Assembly: GCA_963457665.1 (NCBI GenBank)
Contig: OY735219.1
Location: 42,256,714-42,320,713 of the forward strand
Length of the DNA: 64,000 nt
Reading direction: 5' to 3'
Source of the DNA: Thysanoteuthis rhombus
Lineage: Eukaryota > Mollusca > Cephalopoda > Oegopsida > Thysanoteuthidae
Each line of letters opens with the position of its first letter. Positions within the stretch are counted from its first letter, which is position 1. Both the position numbers and the translations under genes were made by a program. Under the pieces are notes generated by a model. That model searched no databases. It was not told where the DNA came from and saw only the letters and a list, made by a program, of their open reading frames with translations. This document shows, piece by piece, positions 45,540 to 56,589 of this stretch.

Positions 45540-45785
45540 AATCTGGTCGTTCATCAACTAGCTTTCATTATTCCGGTTATTTGGATATCGAACACATACC
45601 TTTGAAAGTATAAGTATGTTTTTGATATTCACCTGATCAGAATGCTGAAAGTTTTCATTATTCCGGTTATCTGAATATCAAGTGGTGACCTAAACCATAA
45701 AAATGTAAAGGTATGTAGTTGATATTCTCATATATTATGTAAGATTTCATTACTCTGGTTATATGAATATTAATCAAATAGAGAC
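45540..45785 (+). repeat. Tandem repeat, three copies of about 90-92 bp
   Basis: TTTCATTA(T)TCCGGTTAT occurs at 45563 and 45653 and as TTTCATTACTCTGGTTAT at 45745. Each is followed by (T/C/A)TG(G/A)ATAT and, in the first two, by ACATACC/GGTATG-type sequence with AAAGTATAAGTATG or AAATGTAAAGGTATG. Confidence 0.7.
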
Positions 45786-46014
45786 GAATTATTTCAGCAT
45801 CACATTTTCAAGTGTTATGTTTTTGAAAAAGATAACGCGTCTGTAACAGCTATACATTTTTCTTCTGCTTGTACATATTGATGACTCATCGAAATAAAAT
45901 CAATAAAATTAAAATCTTGAATTTCCTCTTTGTTGTTTTCATTCGACTTTACTTTGAAGAACGAACATATTGTTAAGACTTGGTGTAGCTATTCTTATTA
46001 AGTAAATTGAATCC

Positions 46015-46370
46015 CCTTTTGTATGTACGTGTATTTGTTTGTTCCAAAGATCTTGGACATACTGTTTTGTCTATAGACTTGAAAAACAAGCACTATTCCA
46101 TAAGACTCCTTCCAAAATGTTTTTATTTTTGGAAAAAAAAAGAAGCTTTTTGACCTTTTGGGGAGCCTTATTTTTGTTTGTTTATTTCAGAATCTAAATG
46201 TTTCATGATGCTTAAAAAAAAATTATTTTAGATGTTTTCCAATGGAAACGCCGGTGATGTCATAGATATAATTTATTCTGACCATATTTATTCTTCGATG
46301 GAACTTTTTCACATGACTCCAAATTTTGACGATACGGTTGTTCAGTCATTGACTGTGATGGTGAGTTTGA
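46015..46370 (+). repeat. Dispersed family B element, long copy
   Basis: Same organisation as 25975-26390: TGTTTTGTCTATAGACTTG, CTTTTTGACCTTTTGGGGAG, then TTTTCCAATGGAAACGCCGG, TGATGTCATAGATATAATTT, ACATGACTCCAAATTTTGAC and CTGTGATGGTGAGTTTGAG. Confidence 0.65.
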
Positions 46371-46490
46371 GTAGATTTTCTTTAATGTTAATTCTACTGT
46401 ACATCACAGCAATCCATGTCTCACCATTTTTAGATGTGCTGGTATCTATAGCGGTGATTACCGTCCTGACTGACAATCTGAAATCCTTGC

Positions 46491-46840
46491 ACAGTGTTGC
46501 CAATTTAGATTTAGATGCCAATTTAGATGTTTTTCATCTAAATCTAGTTGATTTTGCTTGCATCTAGACACTAGAGATTTGTATTAAATTTTTTTAAACA
46601 AAACAAGTAATAGTTTCAATCAATGTATAGTAAAATAAATGAGTAATATTTTAAATGAATTAAATGATATTTCAATAAAAAAAATATCGAAGATCAAAGT
46701 CATATTCAGTTTGATAATTTGTCATATATTTCCTTGATTTTAGATTTATATCTGTAGAATCTAAATGTTTATTGGTATCTAAGTTTGTTTGGGGCTCAAT
46801 TTCAGATGTAAACTTGAAAATAAAGTTGGCAATACTGCCC
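46491..46840. repeat. Family G inverted-repeat element, long copy
   Basis: Left end CAGTGTTGCCAATTTAGAT and right end GTTGGCAATACTGCC are opposed (AGTGTTGCCAA against AGTATTGCCAA). Beside the left end, AATTTAGATG and CATCTAAATCTAG form a small hairpin. The interior is AT-rich and non-coding. Confidence 0.5.
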
Positions 46841-46844
46841 TTGC

Positions 46845-47145
46845 TAGATCTCCACACTTGAAAAAAATAGCGAAGCTATGATCTGACTTTCAGGGGTTTT
46901 TTCAGAATTTTAGTTCCTGGGTAATAAGTGTTATTTTCTGATTAATTATGCTAAAAAACTTTAGACTTTCAAAATTTAACTTTGTGACCAGGACAGTTTT
47001 GAAATTTACTCGTTTCCAATCGTACAACGGCTGAATTTGCCTATCTCTTATTCACATTAAAAAATCATATGTTTTCAGAAAAGCAACAACATATGAATCT
47101 AAAATAACATTTATTTACGCTAATGTTGAGCAGAAGTGATTACAA
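46845..47145. other. No gene seen
   Basis: AT-rich sequence between the family G element and the transposon-derived fragment. Nothing recognised. Confidence 0.4.
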
Positions 47146-47149
47146 AAGA

Positions 47150-47640
47150 TTTTAAAAGTGAGTGGTTTTTCAAGATTTACGATTGCACTGTTATTCACTT
47201 TCACGGACCAGGCAGCAAAATATAATCTCTCATCATGTTCTTGTTATATATCTCTTGGTAGTGGAATTAAAAGTCTCGTATATCCTGGTGGAAGCGTTCG
47301 CTTTGTTCCTCCAAATACAGCCCTGTGTTCTCAAAATTATCAAGATGACTGTCAAGAGGGACAGCCTGCATTTTGCCGTAATTCTTCGCCATAGCCTCAA
47401 CCAGATCGATGGTTTTTGGCCTTATGCTCGATTTGGGGACACTGGACCACTGCACCAAGCTGCTAACTCCTTTCTAGTGAGATTATTGGGGAAATTCTTA
47501 CGCTCCAGGATCTTCTTTGGCAGGGTTCTAACGGAAACTCCGATTTTGATCATTGACCTCGACATTACTCCGGGACAGCAGCACAAATTCTGGGCTCCTG
47601 ATTTAACTTACAATATAACGATGTCTAGACCTTTCTAAGT
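47150..47640 (-). pseudogene. Fragment of a transposon-derived invertebrate gene family (E-Q-x-E-R-F-H-Q-D-I motif)
   Basis: On the minus strand one frame contains S-H-L-D-N-F-E-N-T-G and E-E-Q-S-E-R-F-H-Q-D-I-R-D, preceded by an A-M-A-K-N-Y-G-K-M stretch. From memory, this matches the end of a large family of repeated invertebrate proteins of unknown function ('H-S-H-L-D-x-F-P-x-N-x-G ... E-Q-G-E-R-F-H-Q-D-I'), abundant in arthropods, cnidarians and cephalopods. The frame breaks upstream, and the downstream cysteine-rich part is absent, so this is a remnant. The plus-strand open frames of 78 and 158 codons here are shadows of it. Confidence 0.55.
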
Positions 47641-47736
47641 GTCTTGATGTATAATTAAAAGGATGGAGGTGAAGAAGACGGAAAAGAGAATGTGAAGGAG
47701 GAAAGGTTAGAGGCAAGAAAAAACGAAAAGAAAGTG

Positions 47737-47740
<4 letters not shown>

Positions 47741-47788
<48 letters not shown>
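47741..47788. repeat. (AT)n microsatellite
   Basis: About 48 bp of AT dinucleotide, after a purine-rich stretch (47660-47740). Confidence 0.95.
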
Positions 47789-47789
<1 letters not shown>

Positions 47790-47795
<6 letters not shown>

Positions 47796-48385
47796 AAGTT
47801 TGGGAAAACGATGATTCCGACCAAGTATATTAAGTTGGTAATAAGGGAAATAATTGTATCTAAATAAAATTCATTCCACAAACATCTATAAACTATATTC
47901 ATACCCTTTATTTTGAATATAGGGGTCGATTTCAGGATTGCGATTCCATCATGATATCAAAATAATTGGCGTTTGCTTGTCACACGTTATGATGTTGTGT
48001 GAAGTTGTTATTTGAAGTAAACGAACATTTCAACATTGTTTCATTCGAAATTTCGTGTTGGTGGAATGAATTAATTTGAATACAACTCTTATTTTCTTAT
48101 TGTCGATTGACCGGATATCAAAAGATAAAAAGCGACAGATAGAAGGGTAGGTAGAGATGAAAAGGTATACAATTGTGATTGAGATTCTCTATGGAGAGAT
48201 AGAACAAAAGAAAGAGAGGACATAGTTGGAAATATATGTACATTCCTTATTTTTTCGTATATGAATCTAAACCATGTTTGTATAACATTTAGATGAAAAA
48301 TATGGATGGGCAACGAAGATTGGAAGCGATACATGTAGAGTGTGAGAAAAGAGAAGAGACGATAGATAACGGATAGTGTTATTTT
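47790..48385. other. No gene seen
   Basis: AT-rich sequence. The minus-strand frame at 48089-48334 has no recognisable domain. Confidence 0.35.
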
Positions 48386-48389
48386 TCAA

Positions 48390-48562
48390 CACTCGAGAAA
48401 TTTCCACGTCTTCCTAGTGCACCAATCATTATAGACACAACCTTGAACCCCATGTTCCACTCGGTAACTTCCGGGTAAGGTCCAGATATCTTTCCAATTT
48501 TTGCTTCATCCGACTTGTACCCTGTTGTCCACTGGCATAACCATACTTACAATCTGGAAACG
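48390..48562 (-). pseudogene. Non-LTR retroelement protein fragment (G-A-L-G type)
   Basis: On the minus strand the frames read K-Q-K-L-E-R-Y-L-D-L-T-R-K-L and, after a frame change, F-K-V-V-S-I-M-I-G-A-L-G. This resembles the 'E-K-I-x-K-Y-x-D-L-x-x-E-L ... V-x-P-I-V-I-G-A-L-G' segment that follows the I-D-V-A-V-P block in some animal LINE proteins; compare the fragment at 31425-31615, which carries that preceding block. Confidence 0.45.
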
Positions 48563-49089
48563 TTTGAAACAAAATAATCATTAGATTTTTATGAGGCCTT
48601 TTGAAAACATGAATTCATACGTCTGTCGATAATCTTCAAAAATAAAATGATATTGAACACACATCCTTATCAGATTGCACACCATGAACTCTCGAAAAAT
48701 GCATAGCGGAAACAGTGTCTTTAACGAGTTAATGGCTGCACGGCGATGTTAACAACATGCATCCAATTTCATTATTGCGGTAACTCTTGATAAATATATT
48801 GTTCAATTTTACTTTTTCATAAAAGAACAAACCTCTCAGGAGCCGTTGTATGACTTTCGGGGCCTCTTTAGGCTGGCCTTAGGTTTATGCACGTCAAAAC
48901 AAAGATAAACTTTTTGCATATCTAGCGTTGATGATGATGGGGGGGGAGGAAGAGGAGGAACAAAAGGGGAGGGATAATTTCAGAATGAAGACAAATGAAT
49001 TAAATAAGCAGGTGTGAAAAAAAAAATGCTTCTGTTACCCACCCCTGATGTAAAATGAATAGTTAAAAGATTTCTTCATAGAAAAAGGA

Positions 49090-49720
49090 ATAAAGCAGGT
49101 CTGGTTGGTCACCGTCTCGTGACCAACGTCTTTTGGCAACATACCATTTTTGGGGTGATCAATTACAACAAATTCGAAAAGGGGACGATCAATATATGTT
49201 ACTCCTCTTACCTTTTGTTGGGAAGTAATCACTGAAAAAAAGTCTCAATATTTAAAAAAACAAGCGTGAATACCTCTGGACAAGCTAAGGGGCCAATTTA
49301 GTATTAACTTACATTGCAAATTGAACCCCCCTCTAAAACCTATTTCGGATACGAGTATGGAAGTTCCTCAGAGAGATCATTGTCATATGTCCCCCATCGA
49401 GCAGTTGGTATTTGAGAGAGGGACCGGGTGCACATTCCGGTCCTATATTGGCAAGATGTTCTGTTAATCGGTGGAAGAGTTTAGGCTGAGACGACCGCAG
49501 AAGAATCATGTTGTTACATTCGCCACCTACTATTCCCAGACGGTCACCCGTCTGGATAATGACCAGGCTCGATATCTCTTAACTTCAGTGGCCGGCGTAT
49601 CCAATGCGATTTAGCTCTACGTACGTACGTACGTGCATACTTACATACACACATAACCAACCCGACCAACTCAACAGCTGAATAAACATGTTGACAGATT
49701 TGCTTTGCAGTTTCTAATTT
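49090..49720 (+). repeat. Dispersed family A element, copy 8, interrupted by a 5S-like insertion
   Basis: Family A from CAGGTCTGGTTGGTCACCGT (49097) to about 49345 (CCCCTCTAAAACCTATTTC) and again from about 49620 (GTACGTGCATACTTACATAC) to GACAGATTTGCTTTGCAGTT. About 270 bp of unrelated sequence separates the parts, including the 5S rRNA-like stretch. Confidence 0.65.
49524..49612 (-). pseudogene. 5S rRNA-like sequence (pseudogene or 5S-derived SINE head)
   Basis: Read on the minus strand it follows the 3' two-thirds of animal 5S rRNA. On the + strand: CACCTACTATTCCCAGACGG, TCACCCGTCTGG, ATAATGACCAGGCTCGA, CTTAACTTCAGTG, then CGGCGTATCCAATGCG, corresponding to the reverse complement of the 5S 3' region, box C, the central GGCCTGGTCA-type block, the GAAGTTAAG block and the 5' third, with about 12 bp deleted between the last two. 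Too mutated to act as 5S rRNA. A second, poorer copy lies at 7378-7470. Neighbouring 49350-49520 may be the body of the same element. Confidence 0.6.
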
Positions 49721-49724
49721 CTAA

Positions 49725-50135
49725 TGTCGGAGTTGGGAATGTTAATGCTTCTCCTTTTGACTGACTTCCGTTGTCATCGTGAGAATTTCCCACTTCTATG
49801 TAAAACTTCTTAAGACGCACTCCCTTGGAAATTCCCAGTTCACGCACCTATAATTACAACTTTGAATGTGTAAAGAAAAATACAACATTTTGTCACAAAA
49901 GATGCACCTGCGAGTACAAATAAATAAACAATTTCTTCTCATTATCCACGTATAATGATTACCAATGTGTAGATGTCTTCTGTCAAGCCAAGGAACGAAA
50001 TAGACGTTGTAAAATAGAATTTCATCCATGTTCCAATGACGTATTAATATGCTGAATCGGAAGAATAATAAAATAAATAATAAAAACAAAAACAAATAAC
50101 CCGTTTGAGGTCAACAAGACGCTATTCCCCAAGGT
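49725..50135. other. No gene seen
   Basis: The minus-strand open frame of 99 codons (49796-50095) is rich in Phe, Leu, Cys and Ile and lacks a recognisable domain. Confidence 0.35.
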
Positions 50136-50139
50136 CATT

Positions 50140-51552
50140 ATCATCCGTCTTTTATCGTTTGTCATTGGACGTTGACCTTCCCTAGGATTCGTCAGACCTC
50201 TCTATTATGGTCGTCGCAGAATCAATACTTTCTGAACTTGTCTGGTTCGTCTCTCCATCTTGTATTCTGTTGACCTCGGTTGCGCATGTGATCTCTGGGA
50301 ATTCACGTTCCATGTGCAGCGAGGGTCAACCATTCTTGCAACATGACCAGCCCATTGCCAATTAAGTTTTCTAATCGATTCTATAATGTCTTGGACTCCT
50401 GATTTTTCCTTAACATATTGTGATGCCTTATGATCTCTCCATGTGAGGTTGAGCATGATTCTCTGCATGTGCGCTTACCTAGTTCTCAGTTGAGGGTTGG
50501 GTTCCATGTTGCGGCTCCATAGGTGACTATTGAGGAAATGCATTGGTTGTATACTCTTCTTTTTAGGGATAATGGGATTTTCTTGTTCTTGAAGGTTGAG
50601 CTTCCTCTGATCAAGGCTTGCCACCCTAGAGTGATCCTTCGCTTGATTTCTTTTTCTTTCGAGAATTCCATGGAGATTCGTTGTCCTAAGCAGATGTAGT
50701 GGTCTACTTTCTCCAGTTTTGCGTTTTCAATTTTGATCGTCGTGCATCTACTTCCTACACCTTTGATGCATATGACCTTTGTTTTGCTGAAGTTCGTGTG
50801 AAAGCCACCTTTCTTGCTTTTTTCATTCAGTTCATCTAGCATTACTCGGAGGTCGTGGAGGTTCTTTGCATAAAGGGTGATGTCGTCTGCAAATCTCAGG
50901 TTGCTTAGGTATTCGCCGTCTATTCTGATTCCTTCATTTTCCCGCCTAGATTCTGAAAGACCATCTCGAAGTAGGCTGTGAAGAGTTTGGGTGAGCTGAT
51001 ATCACCTTGTCTTACCCCATTTTTGGAGCAGAAAGTGCCCTGAGTCTTTATGTAGCCTGATAAAAGAGCTGCTGTGACAGTATATATGTTGCAGTTCTCC
51101 GACATACACGGGATCAACACTTCGCGTCTTATGGAGAGTCTTATTTACTTTGGTTGCTTCAATTTTCTTCCTCTTATTGACGTTGGCTTAGAATTTCTGT
51201 GTTTATCCATGAGAATCTTGGTTTTATCTGAGATTTTACAGATGGTTGGTGTGCTCTGTGGTTTAAACATAGTGGCAATTAGAGAGGCAGTTACTTTGTT
51301 GATGAATTCGTTGTTGTTGGTGTCGTTCTCTTCTGATTAGGTGAGAAGTTTATATCTGTTTTTCTGTTCAAGCTTGAAGCATCGAGTTAACTCTTTTTGT
51401 ACGTTTGGTGGTTGTGGTTTTTTGTGGAACTTTTTCCTGCGTTCTTTGTTTGTGCAATTTGAATTTCACATCTCACCTTTCTGCGGTCACCCTCTACGTT
51501 CACTTGCTTTAAGACCTGGATGTCTTCGATGGTGTCGCTTTTGTCGGGCATA
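50140..51552 (-). pseudogene. RTE-like LINE, 3' half including RT catalytic site (best copy)
   Basis: The longest and least decayed copy. In sense (minus) order: a linker ending near 51130; G-V-R-Q-G-D-I-S-S-P-K-L-F (about 51020); after a frameshift near 50940, N-L-R-F-A-D-D-I-T-L-Y-A (about 50890), the Y/F-A-D-D metal-binding site of reverse transcriptase; then N-F-S-K-T-K-V-I, Y-I-C-L-G-Q-R-I and Y-G-A-A-T-W-N (50842-50486); then K-L-N-W-Q-W-A-G-H-V-A-R-M (about 50360); then the tail boxes and ATGATAATG-type end near 50145. At least two frameshifts. The endonuclease is missing. It carried out target-primed reverse transcription when intact. Confidence 0.8.
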
Positions 51553-51554
51553 CA

Positions 51555-51695
51555 TTGTGAATTTGACCCTCCACCTAAAAACCTGTCTAGAGGGAGAATT
51601 CACAATTTTACTAAAAAAAAAGATTCTTGGCATAATAAGAAATGAATGTTTAAATTTCCAGCCCTCTAGCTCCATCGTACTAAAAAGGTATAATT
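51555..51695 (+). repeat. Dispersed family A element, fragment
   Basis: TGAATTTGACCCTCCACCTA, GAATGTTTAAATTTCCAGCC and CTCTAGCTCCATCG; the 5' boundary meets the LINE, which probably inserted into or next to it. Confidence 0.55.
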
Positions 51696-51699
51696 ATAC

Positions 51700-51880
51700 A
51701 ACGTATAGATCAAATATTGGTATTTGATGAATGATGGAAATAAAAACTACTATCTTATTTCAACTTGATCTACTTCAACCATTGATGTACTGATTAAGTA
51801 CCAAAAAATAAAAGTCATTTATTATGTTCATAAGTTTGAAGCATGTGTTTTTAGATAAATACTTTTTTACACAAATGATT
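51700..51880. other. No gene seen
   Basis: AT-rich spacer. Confidence 0.3.
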
Positions 51881-51884
51881 TAAA

Positions 51885-52112
51885 AAAGCTTGGTTCCTGC
51901 TGGAAGAGAACCAGAGCCGCTTTCTTAGCAACATGTGATTTGACCAACCTGCGAGCGCTAATTCGATTTATGTATATCACATCCAGTCACTTACATGGAA
52001 AAATCAAATGACACATTCACTGACCGCCTGCAATGTTGGGTCCACAGGCAGTGTGTCAACAAGCAGCGAGGAAGAAGCACTTTAATTCTGGTTTCAAACC
52101 AAGCTTTTTCAG
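51885..52112. repeat. Inverted-terminus element, about 230 bp
   Basis: Opposed ends AAAAAAGCTTGGTT (51886) and AACCAAGCTTTTTC (52097). Near the left end GAGAACCAGAGCC and near the right end TTCTGGTTTCAAACC extend the symmetry. The interior has ACAGGCAGTGTGTC. Class unknown; copy number one in this window. Confidence 0.5.
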
Positions 52113-52437
52113 ATCGTTCACATCATGGAGTTACCCTGCACATTTTTTTCAGATTAACTTTTTGAAAAAAAAGAATATATAGGGAGAAAATGATTTTAAT
52201 GATTTAAAAAAGTAGCCAACACTTTTCAAAAGCCGCTCAATCTGCTACTTGCAAACCAATTTGACAATCCTGCCTCAACAACACATCAAATCTCGCGAAA
52301 ACATGTTCAGAGGAATTTATTTATTCCTGAGTTACACAAAAAATGAGACAAATTTACACTGATGTAAAATAATATTCACAGTATGATGGATTCATCTATC
52401 GTATTTCACACCAGAAAAAATTGTTCTACTTCATAAA

Positions 52438-52860
52438 TTGAAACTCTTATTTGAAATATTCCTCATTATTACGCAGTGAATACATCATTTGGATAGACAA
52501 CCTAAATAGAATAAATTATATAATTCAATATAGTATAACGCAATTTAAAATCATTTTGTCGGATCATATACTCATTTTTGATCACATGATTGTCGTGTTG
52601 AAAGAAACAAATAGAGCAGATATAGACCGGGGATAAACAAAATAAGATTTTGGAGCTGAAACAGTTACTTGGGCATTTGCATTAACGGCAGCTGTCTAGC
52701 TCAATGGTAAAAGCAACGAAACGTTGAAGCAGCTACCCTATCGATGGCAGGTTCGATTCCTGCAGCAGCCTCATTTTCTATTTACGTTTATTCTATTTAC
52801 GTTGTTTAGATCAAATGATACATTCACAGTGTAATAACAGGAAACCATTTCAAGTAACAA
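52438..52860. repeat. Family D inverted-terminus element, full-length with tRNA-like core
   Basis: Left terminus about 52438-52492 (CTTATTTGAAATATTCCTC, ATTACGCAGTGAATACATCA) and right terminus about 52806-52860 (TGATACATTCACAGTGTAAT, AACAGGAAACCATTTCAAG) are imperfect inverted repeats. Between them lie a TATAACGCAATTTAAAATCA block, GATTGTCGTGTTGAAAGAAA, the tRNA-like core (52687-52771) and TTTATTCTATTTACG. The layout is shared with 60982-61291. Confidence 0.8.
52687..52771 (+). repeat. tRNA-like core of the family D element
   Basis: About 85 bp with an A-box TAGCTCAATGGTA at 52697, a B-box GGTTCGATTCC at 52750, a perfect 5 bp T-stem (GCAGG/CCTGC) and a 6-of-7 acceptor stem (GGCAGCT against AGCAGCC). 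The anticodon arm is not convincing, and the sequence lies inside a repeated element, so it is a tRNA-derived Pol III module rather than a tRNA gene. Confidence 0.7.
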
Positions 52861-52887
52861 ATATAATATGACGGAATTCATATATAT

Positions 52888-52960
52888 GTGTGTGTGTGTG
52901 TGCGTGCATTTGCGTACGCATACGTGTGTGTGTGTGTATATATATACATATACGTGTGTG
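52888..52960. repeat. (GT)n / (GTAT)n microsatellite
   Basis: Irregular GT and TATATA runs directly after the family D element. Confidence 0.85.
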
Positions 52961-53210
52961 TATATAAATAAGCATGTATGATAATTTATTCTCTGATTGT
53001 TTGCACTCATGCATCTCATTTGTTGATTCACTTTCCTATTATGACATATTGAAAATTACGCCATAGACTGAAGACTTCATTCGATATCACCCTTTAAACA
53101 ACTTGAGTTGATTTGAGACTTGAAAAAAAAATCAGGATACTTGAATTAGCTAAAAAAATATCTTCATTCTCATATATGAATAATCCCATCATTTTTCCAA
53201 GTGTATTCTA

Positions 53211-53935
<725 letters not shown>

Positions 53936-53937
53936 TA

Positions 53938-54198
<261 letters not shown>

Positions 54199-54424
54199 TG
54201 CATTAGATTACAGGTTATTCAGTACACTTCATTACTCTATATTCGTCCAACATTTGACTGACTGAAGAATGATTACAGTTTACAAGAATATGGTACATAA
54301 TTCTGTTCTATAACAGAAAAGGTTCAAATGATAGAAGATGGGATATTATGAATCATCACTACCTATATATACTATATGGGAGTAATCAATTAAAATGTTT
54401 GGAGAAGGGGAGATCGATTAATAA

Positions 54425-55030
54425 GTTATTTTACAGTCACAGATTTAATAGAAGTATGAATTATGCCTTCCGTATCTTTGAAACTTTTATCATGTCTAAA
54501 ATAAATTAAAGGATGATAACTTGCAAGAGAAATGTCTGGTGAATATAGAGGGTGGAGAAAGATTTCATGTCTGAATTTTCTTAGCCTAGACGCAGTTAAC
54601 TGAGAGATATGGTGGTCTTGTACCGTAATAGATTCATTCGGTTCATGTGGGGTTGATCTTCCCAACGTTTTTTTGTTTTTTTTTCAAATCTTTCCTATTA
54701 CCTTAAAATCCTGTTGGAGACTTCATGTCTCAAGAAAATGCTCGAAGCGTTGTTCATAGGTCAATGGCCATTGATATCGATAATTCTTCATCTGAGGAAC
54801 ACTTTGGGCCCACCTCGAAATTTATCATTGGTATCTATATTTCCAGGTCTAAGTCTATTGAGTTAACGCTGAACAGTTCGCATTGAAGTTATGTTAATTT
54901 CAAATGCTTTGTTGACGTTATTGTTAACGTATTTGGATTCGTCCTTGGGCTCTCCTACTCGACCCAACTGCAGGGAAGCAATTTGCCCCGGGGCAGCACT
55001 GTCCCATTGCACTCGTCTTGATGCTTTCGT
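54425..55030 (-). pseudogene. Mariner/Tc1-like transposase remnant
   Basis: On the minus strand the frame at 54665-54426 contains F-L-H-P-L-Y-S-P-D-I-S-L-A-S-Y-H-P-L, matching the H-P-P-Y-S-P-D-L-A-P-x-D-Y-H-L-F block around the last catalytic Asp of mariner-type transposases, then a K-S-F-K-D-T-E-G stretch. Further upstream (about 55050-54870), G-R-V-G-E-P-K-D and S-M-R-T-V-Q-R resemble the linker and second helix-turn-helix of the DNA-binding region. The middle is deleted or scrambled. The inverted termini were not found. Confidence 0.6.
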
Positions 55031-55039
55031 GACTGCAGT

Positions 55040-55930
55040 TACTTTAGCAACCATAGGTGCATAGCAACATAAGTCGCGTCGGCTGGAACTATTTTTGATA
55101 GGTTTGCTCCAATTTTTCCTTGACCTTGTGTCGCATTTTGCTCTGTTGGGAGAGTGAATTGATAGAATTTATTCTGACTCCACCAAACAAAAACAAAACA
55201 AAACGAAAGCAATGCAATTACATAAGTAAATCCTTCCTTTTCAGCACTATTCTCTTTGATGACAAGAACGACATTGAAGTATATCAAGCTAATAGGTAGA
55301 TTTCATTGATATTTGCTTAAGATAAATTTGTATGGCGCGAAACCATATTTTTCATACATTTCCCGCCTTAAATTCAAAACATTCTCGCATTATATTTCGT
55401 TTTGAACTCAGACAGACATTTTTCTCCACAAATCTTAATATTTTTTCCAATGTTTCACATCTTTAACCTTATCTACGTATTTATTTTTCAAAAAATTAAT
55501 TTTCAAATGAATGAAAAAAAAAACTCGACCATTCAAAACAGTGTTTCATAGAATCAAACTATTGGAGACCTCAGGGTTAAGGTTTAGGGCCAGCGTTTAT
55601 GATTAGGGTTAATGTTATATAAGTCAAATCCGAGACAATTAAAGGCAGCAAACATGTTTCGTCGCTTAAAAAATAGTCCATGTTTTTTTTTTGTTCTTTT
55701 ATTCACGCAGAAAAGGTTACAATCACCATCATATGTATGGAATACCAAGTGTGAATTGAACTCACTACATTAGTAATGGTTTGCGAGATTACCTCGCTGG
55801 CCACAACTCAACGGTGAGACACCTAAGGTAGATGCATCTAAATCTCCGTACTTTTTGAATTTGAACCGTTACAGATGAGAGTGAGCCAGGATGTTACTAG
55901 CTTCAAATAAATAAACAAAGAATAAATTTA
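55040..55930. other. No gene; includes a telomere-like patch
   Basis: The minus-strand open frame 55039-55287 has no recognisable domain. For 55572-55617 see the separate entry. Confidence 0.35.
55572..55617 (+). repeat. Degenerate telomere-like patch (G-rich strand)
   Basis: CAGGGTTAAGGTTTAGGGCC and GATTAGGGTTAATG resemble scattered variants of the TTAGGG repeat. Confidence 0.4.
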
Positions 55931-55944
55931 TGTCTGGGTCAAGA

Positions 55945-56345
55945 AAGTCACTCATTAGAAATTGTCATGCAACCAACAACTCTGCCTGTGTGGATGATCA
56001 ATTAAAAAATTGAAAAACACGTGATCAATGAATGAGTTATTTTATTCGGCTTTTGTAATGCTCACTGAAAAACCGTCATCATTTTCGAAAAACAAGCTAT
56101 TATTCTGCTGGACACAAACTAAGAGGCCAATTTAGCATAAACGTTGATTGCAAATTGACTCCCCCCCACTAAAAACCTACTGAGTTGTTTATTTCCAATA
56201 ACCAGAAAAAAAAACATAATTTTTAGACCTAGAGGATAAAATATTTAAAATTTGAGCCCTCTTGTTCCATTGGTGCTGCCAGTCAGCTAGACCAACTTAA
56301 AAACCGAAGAAACCTCAGTTTTGGGTGAAGGTTCTTAGTAAATGT
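55945..56345 (+). repeat. Dispersed family A element, copy 9
   Basis: CACTCATTAGAAATTGTCAT, CAATTAAAAAATTG, ATGAATGAGTTATTTTATTC, GGACACAAACTAAGAGGCCA and GACCAACTTAAAAACCGAAG in family order. The central G+C-poor block contains CCCCCCCACTAAAAACC. Confidence 0.65.
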
Positions 56346-56589
56346 CAAAATATCTCTTTTCTTCGTGACAGGCGGAAAATCCCAGCCAGGATTCTGCCAA
56401 CGGAAATAAGAAGAGTTTGGAATGCCTAACAAAAAACCTAAACATGCAATTGGGACAATGATCTCAAGGCGCTATAATAGTATTTCCCGCGTGAAATTCG
56501 AAACGTAAGGGGACTTGAACAATTTTTTCAGTGGCGAGACTACCATTGCGATAATGACAACAGTGCTGCATTCATTTGTTCTATGATTA

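Noticed and set aside
47162-47638. A 158-codon plus-strand open frame
   Set aside because: The minus strand at the same place carries the recognisable S-H-L-D ... E-R-F-H-Q-D-I segment, so the plus frame is its shadow.
52687-52771. A functional tRNA gene
   Set aside because: A- and B-boxes and the T-arm are good, but there is no convincing anticodon arm, one acceptor mismatch, and the module repeats inside family D elements.
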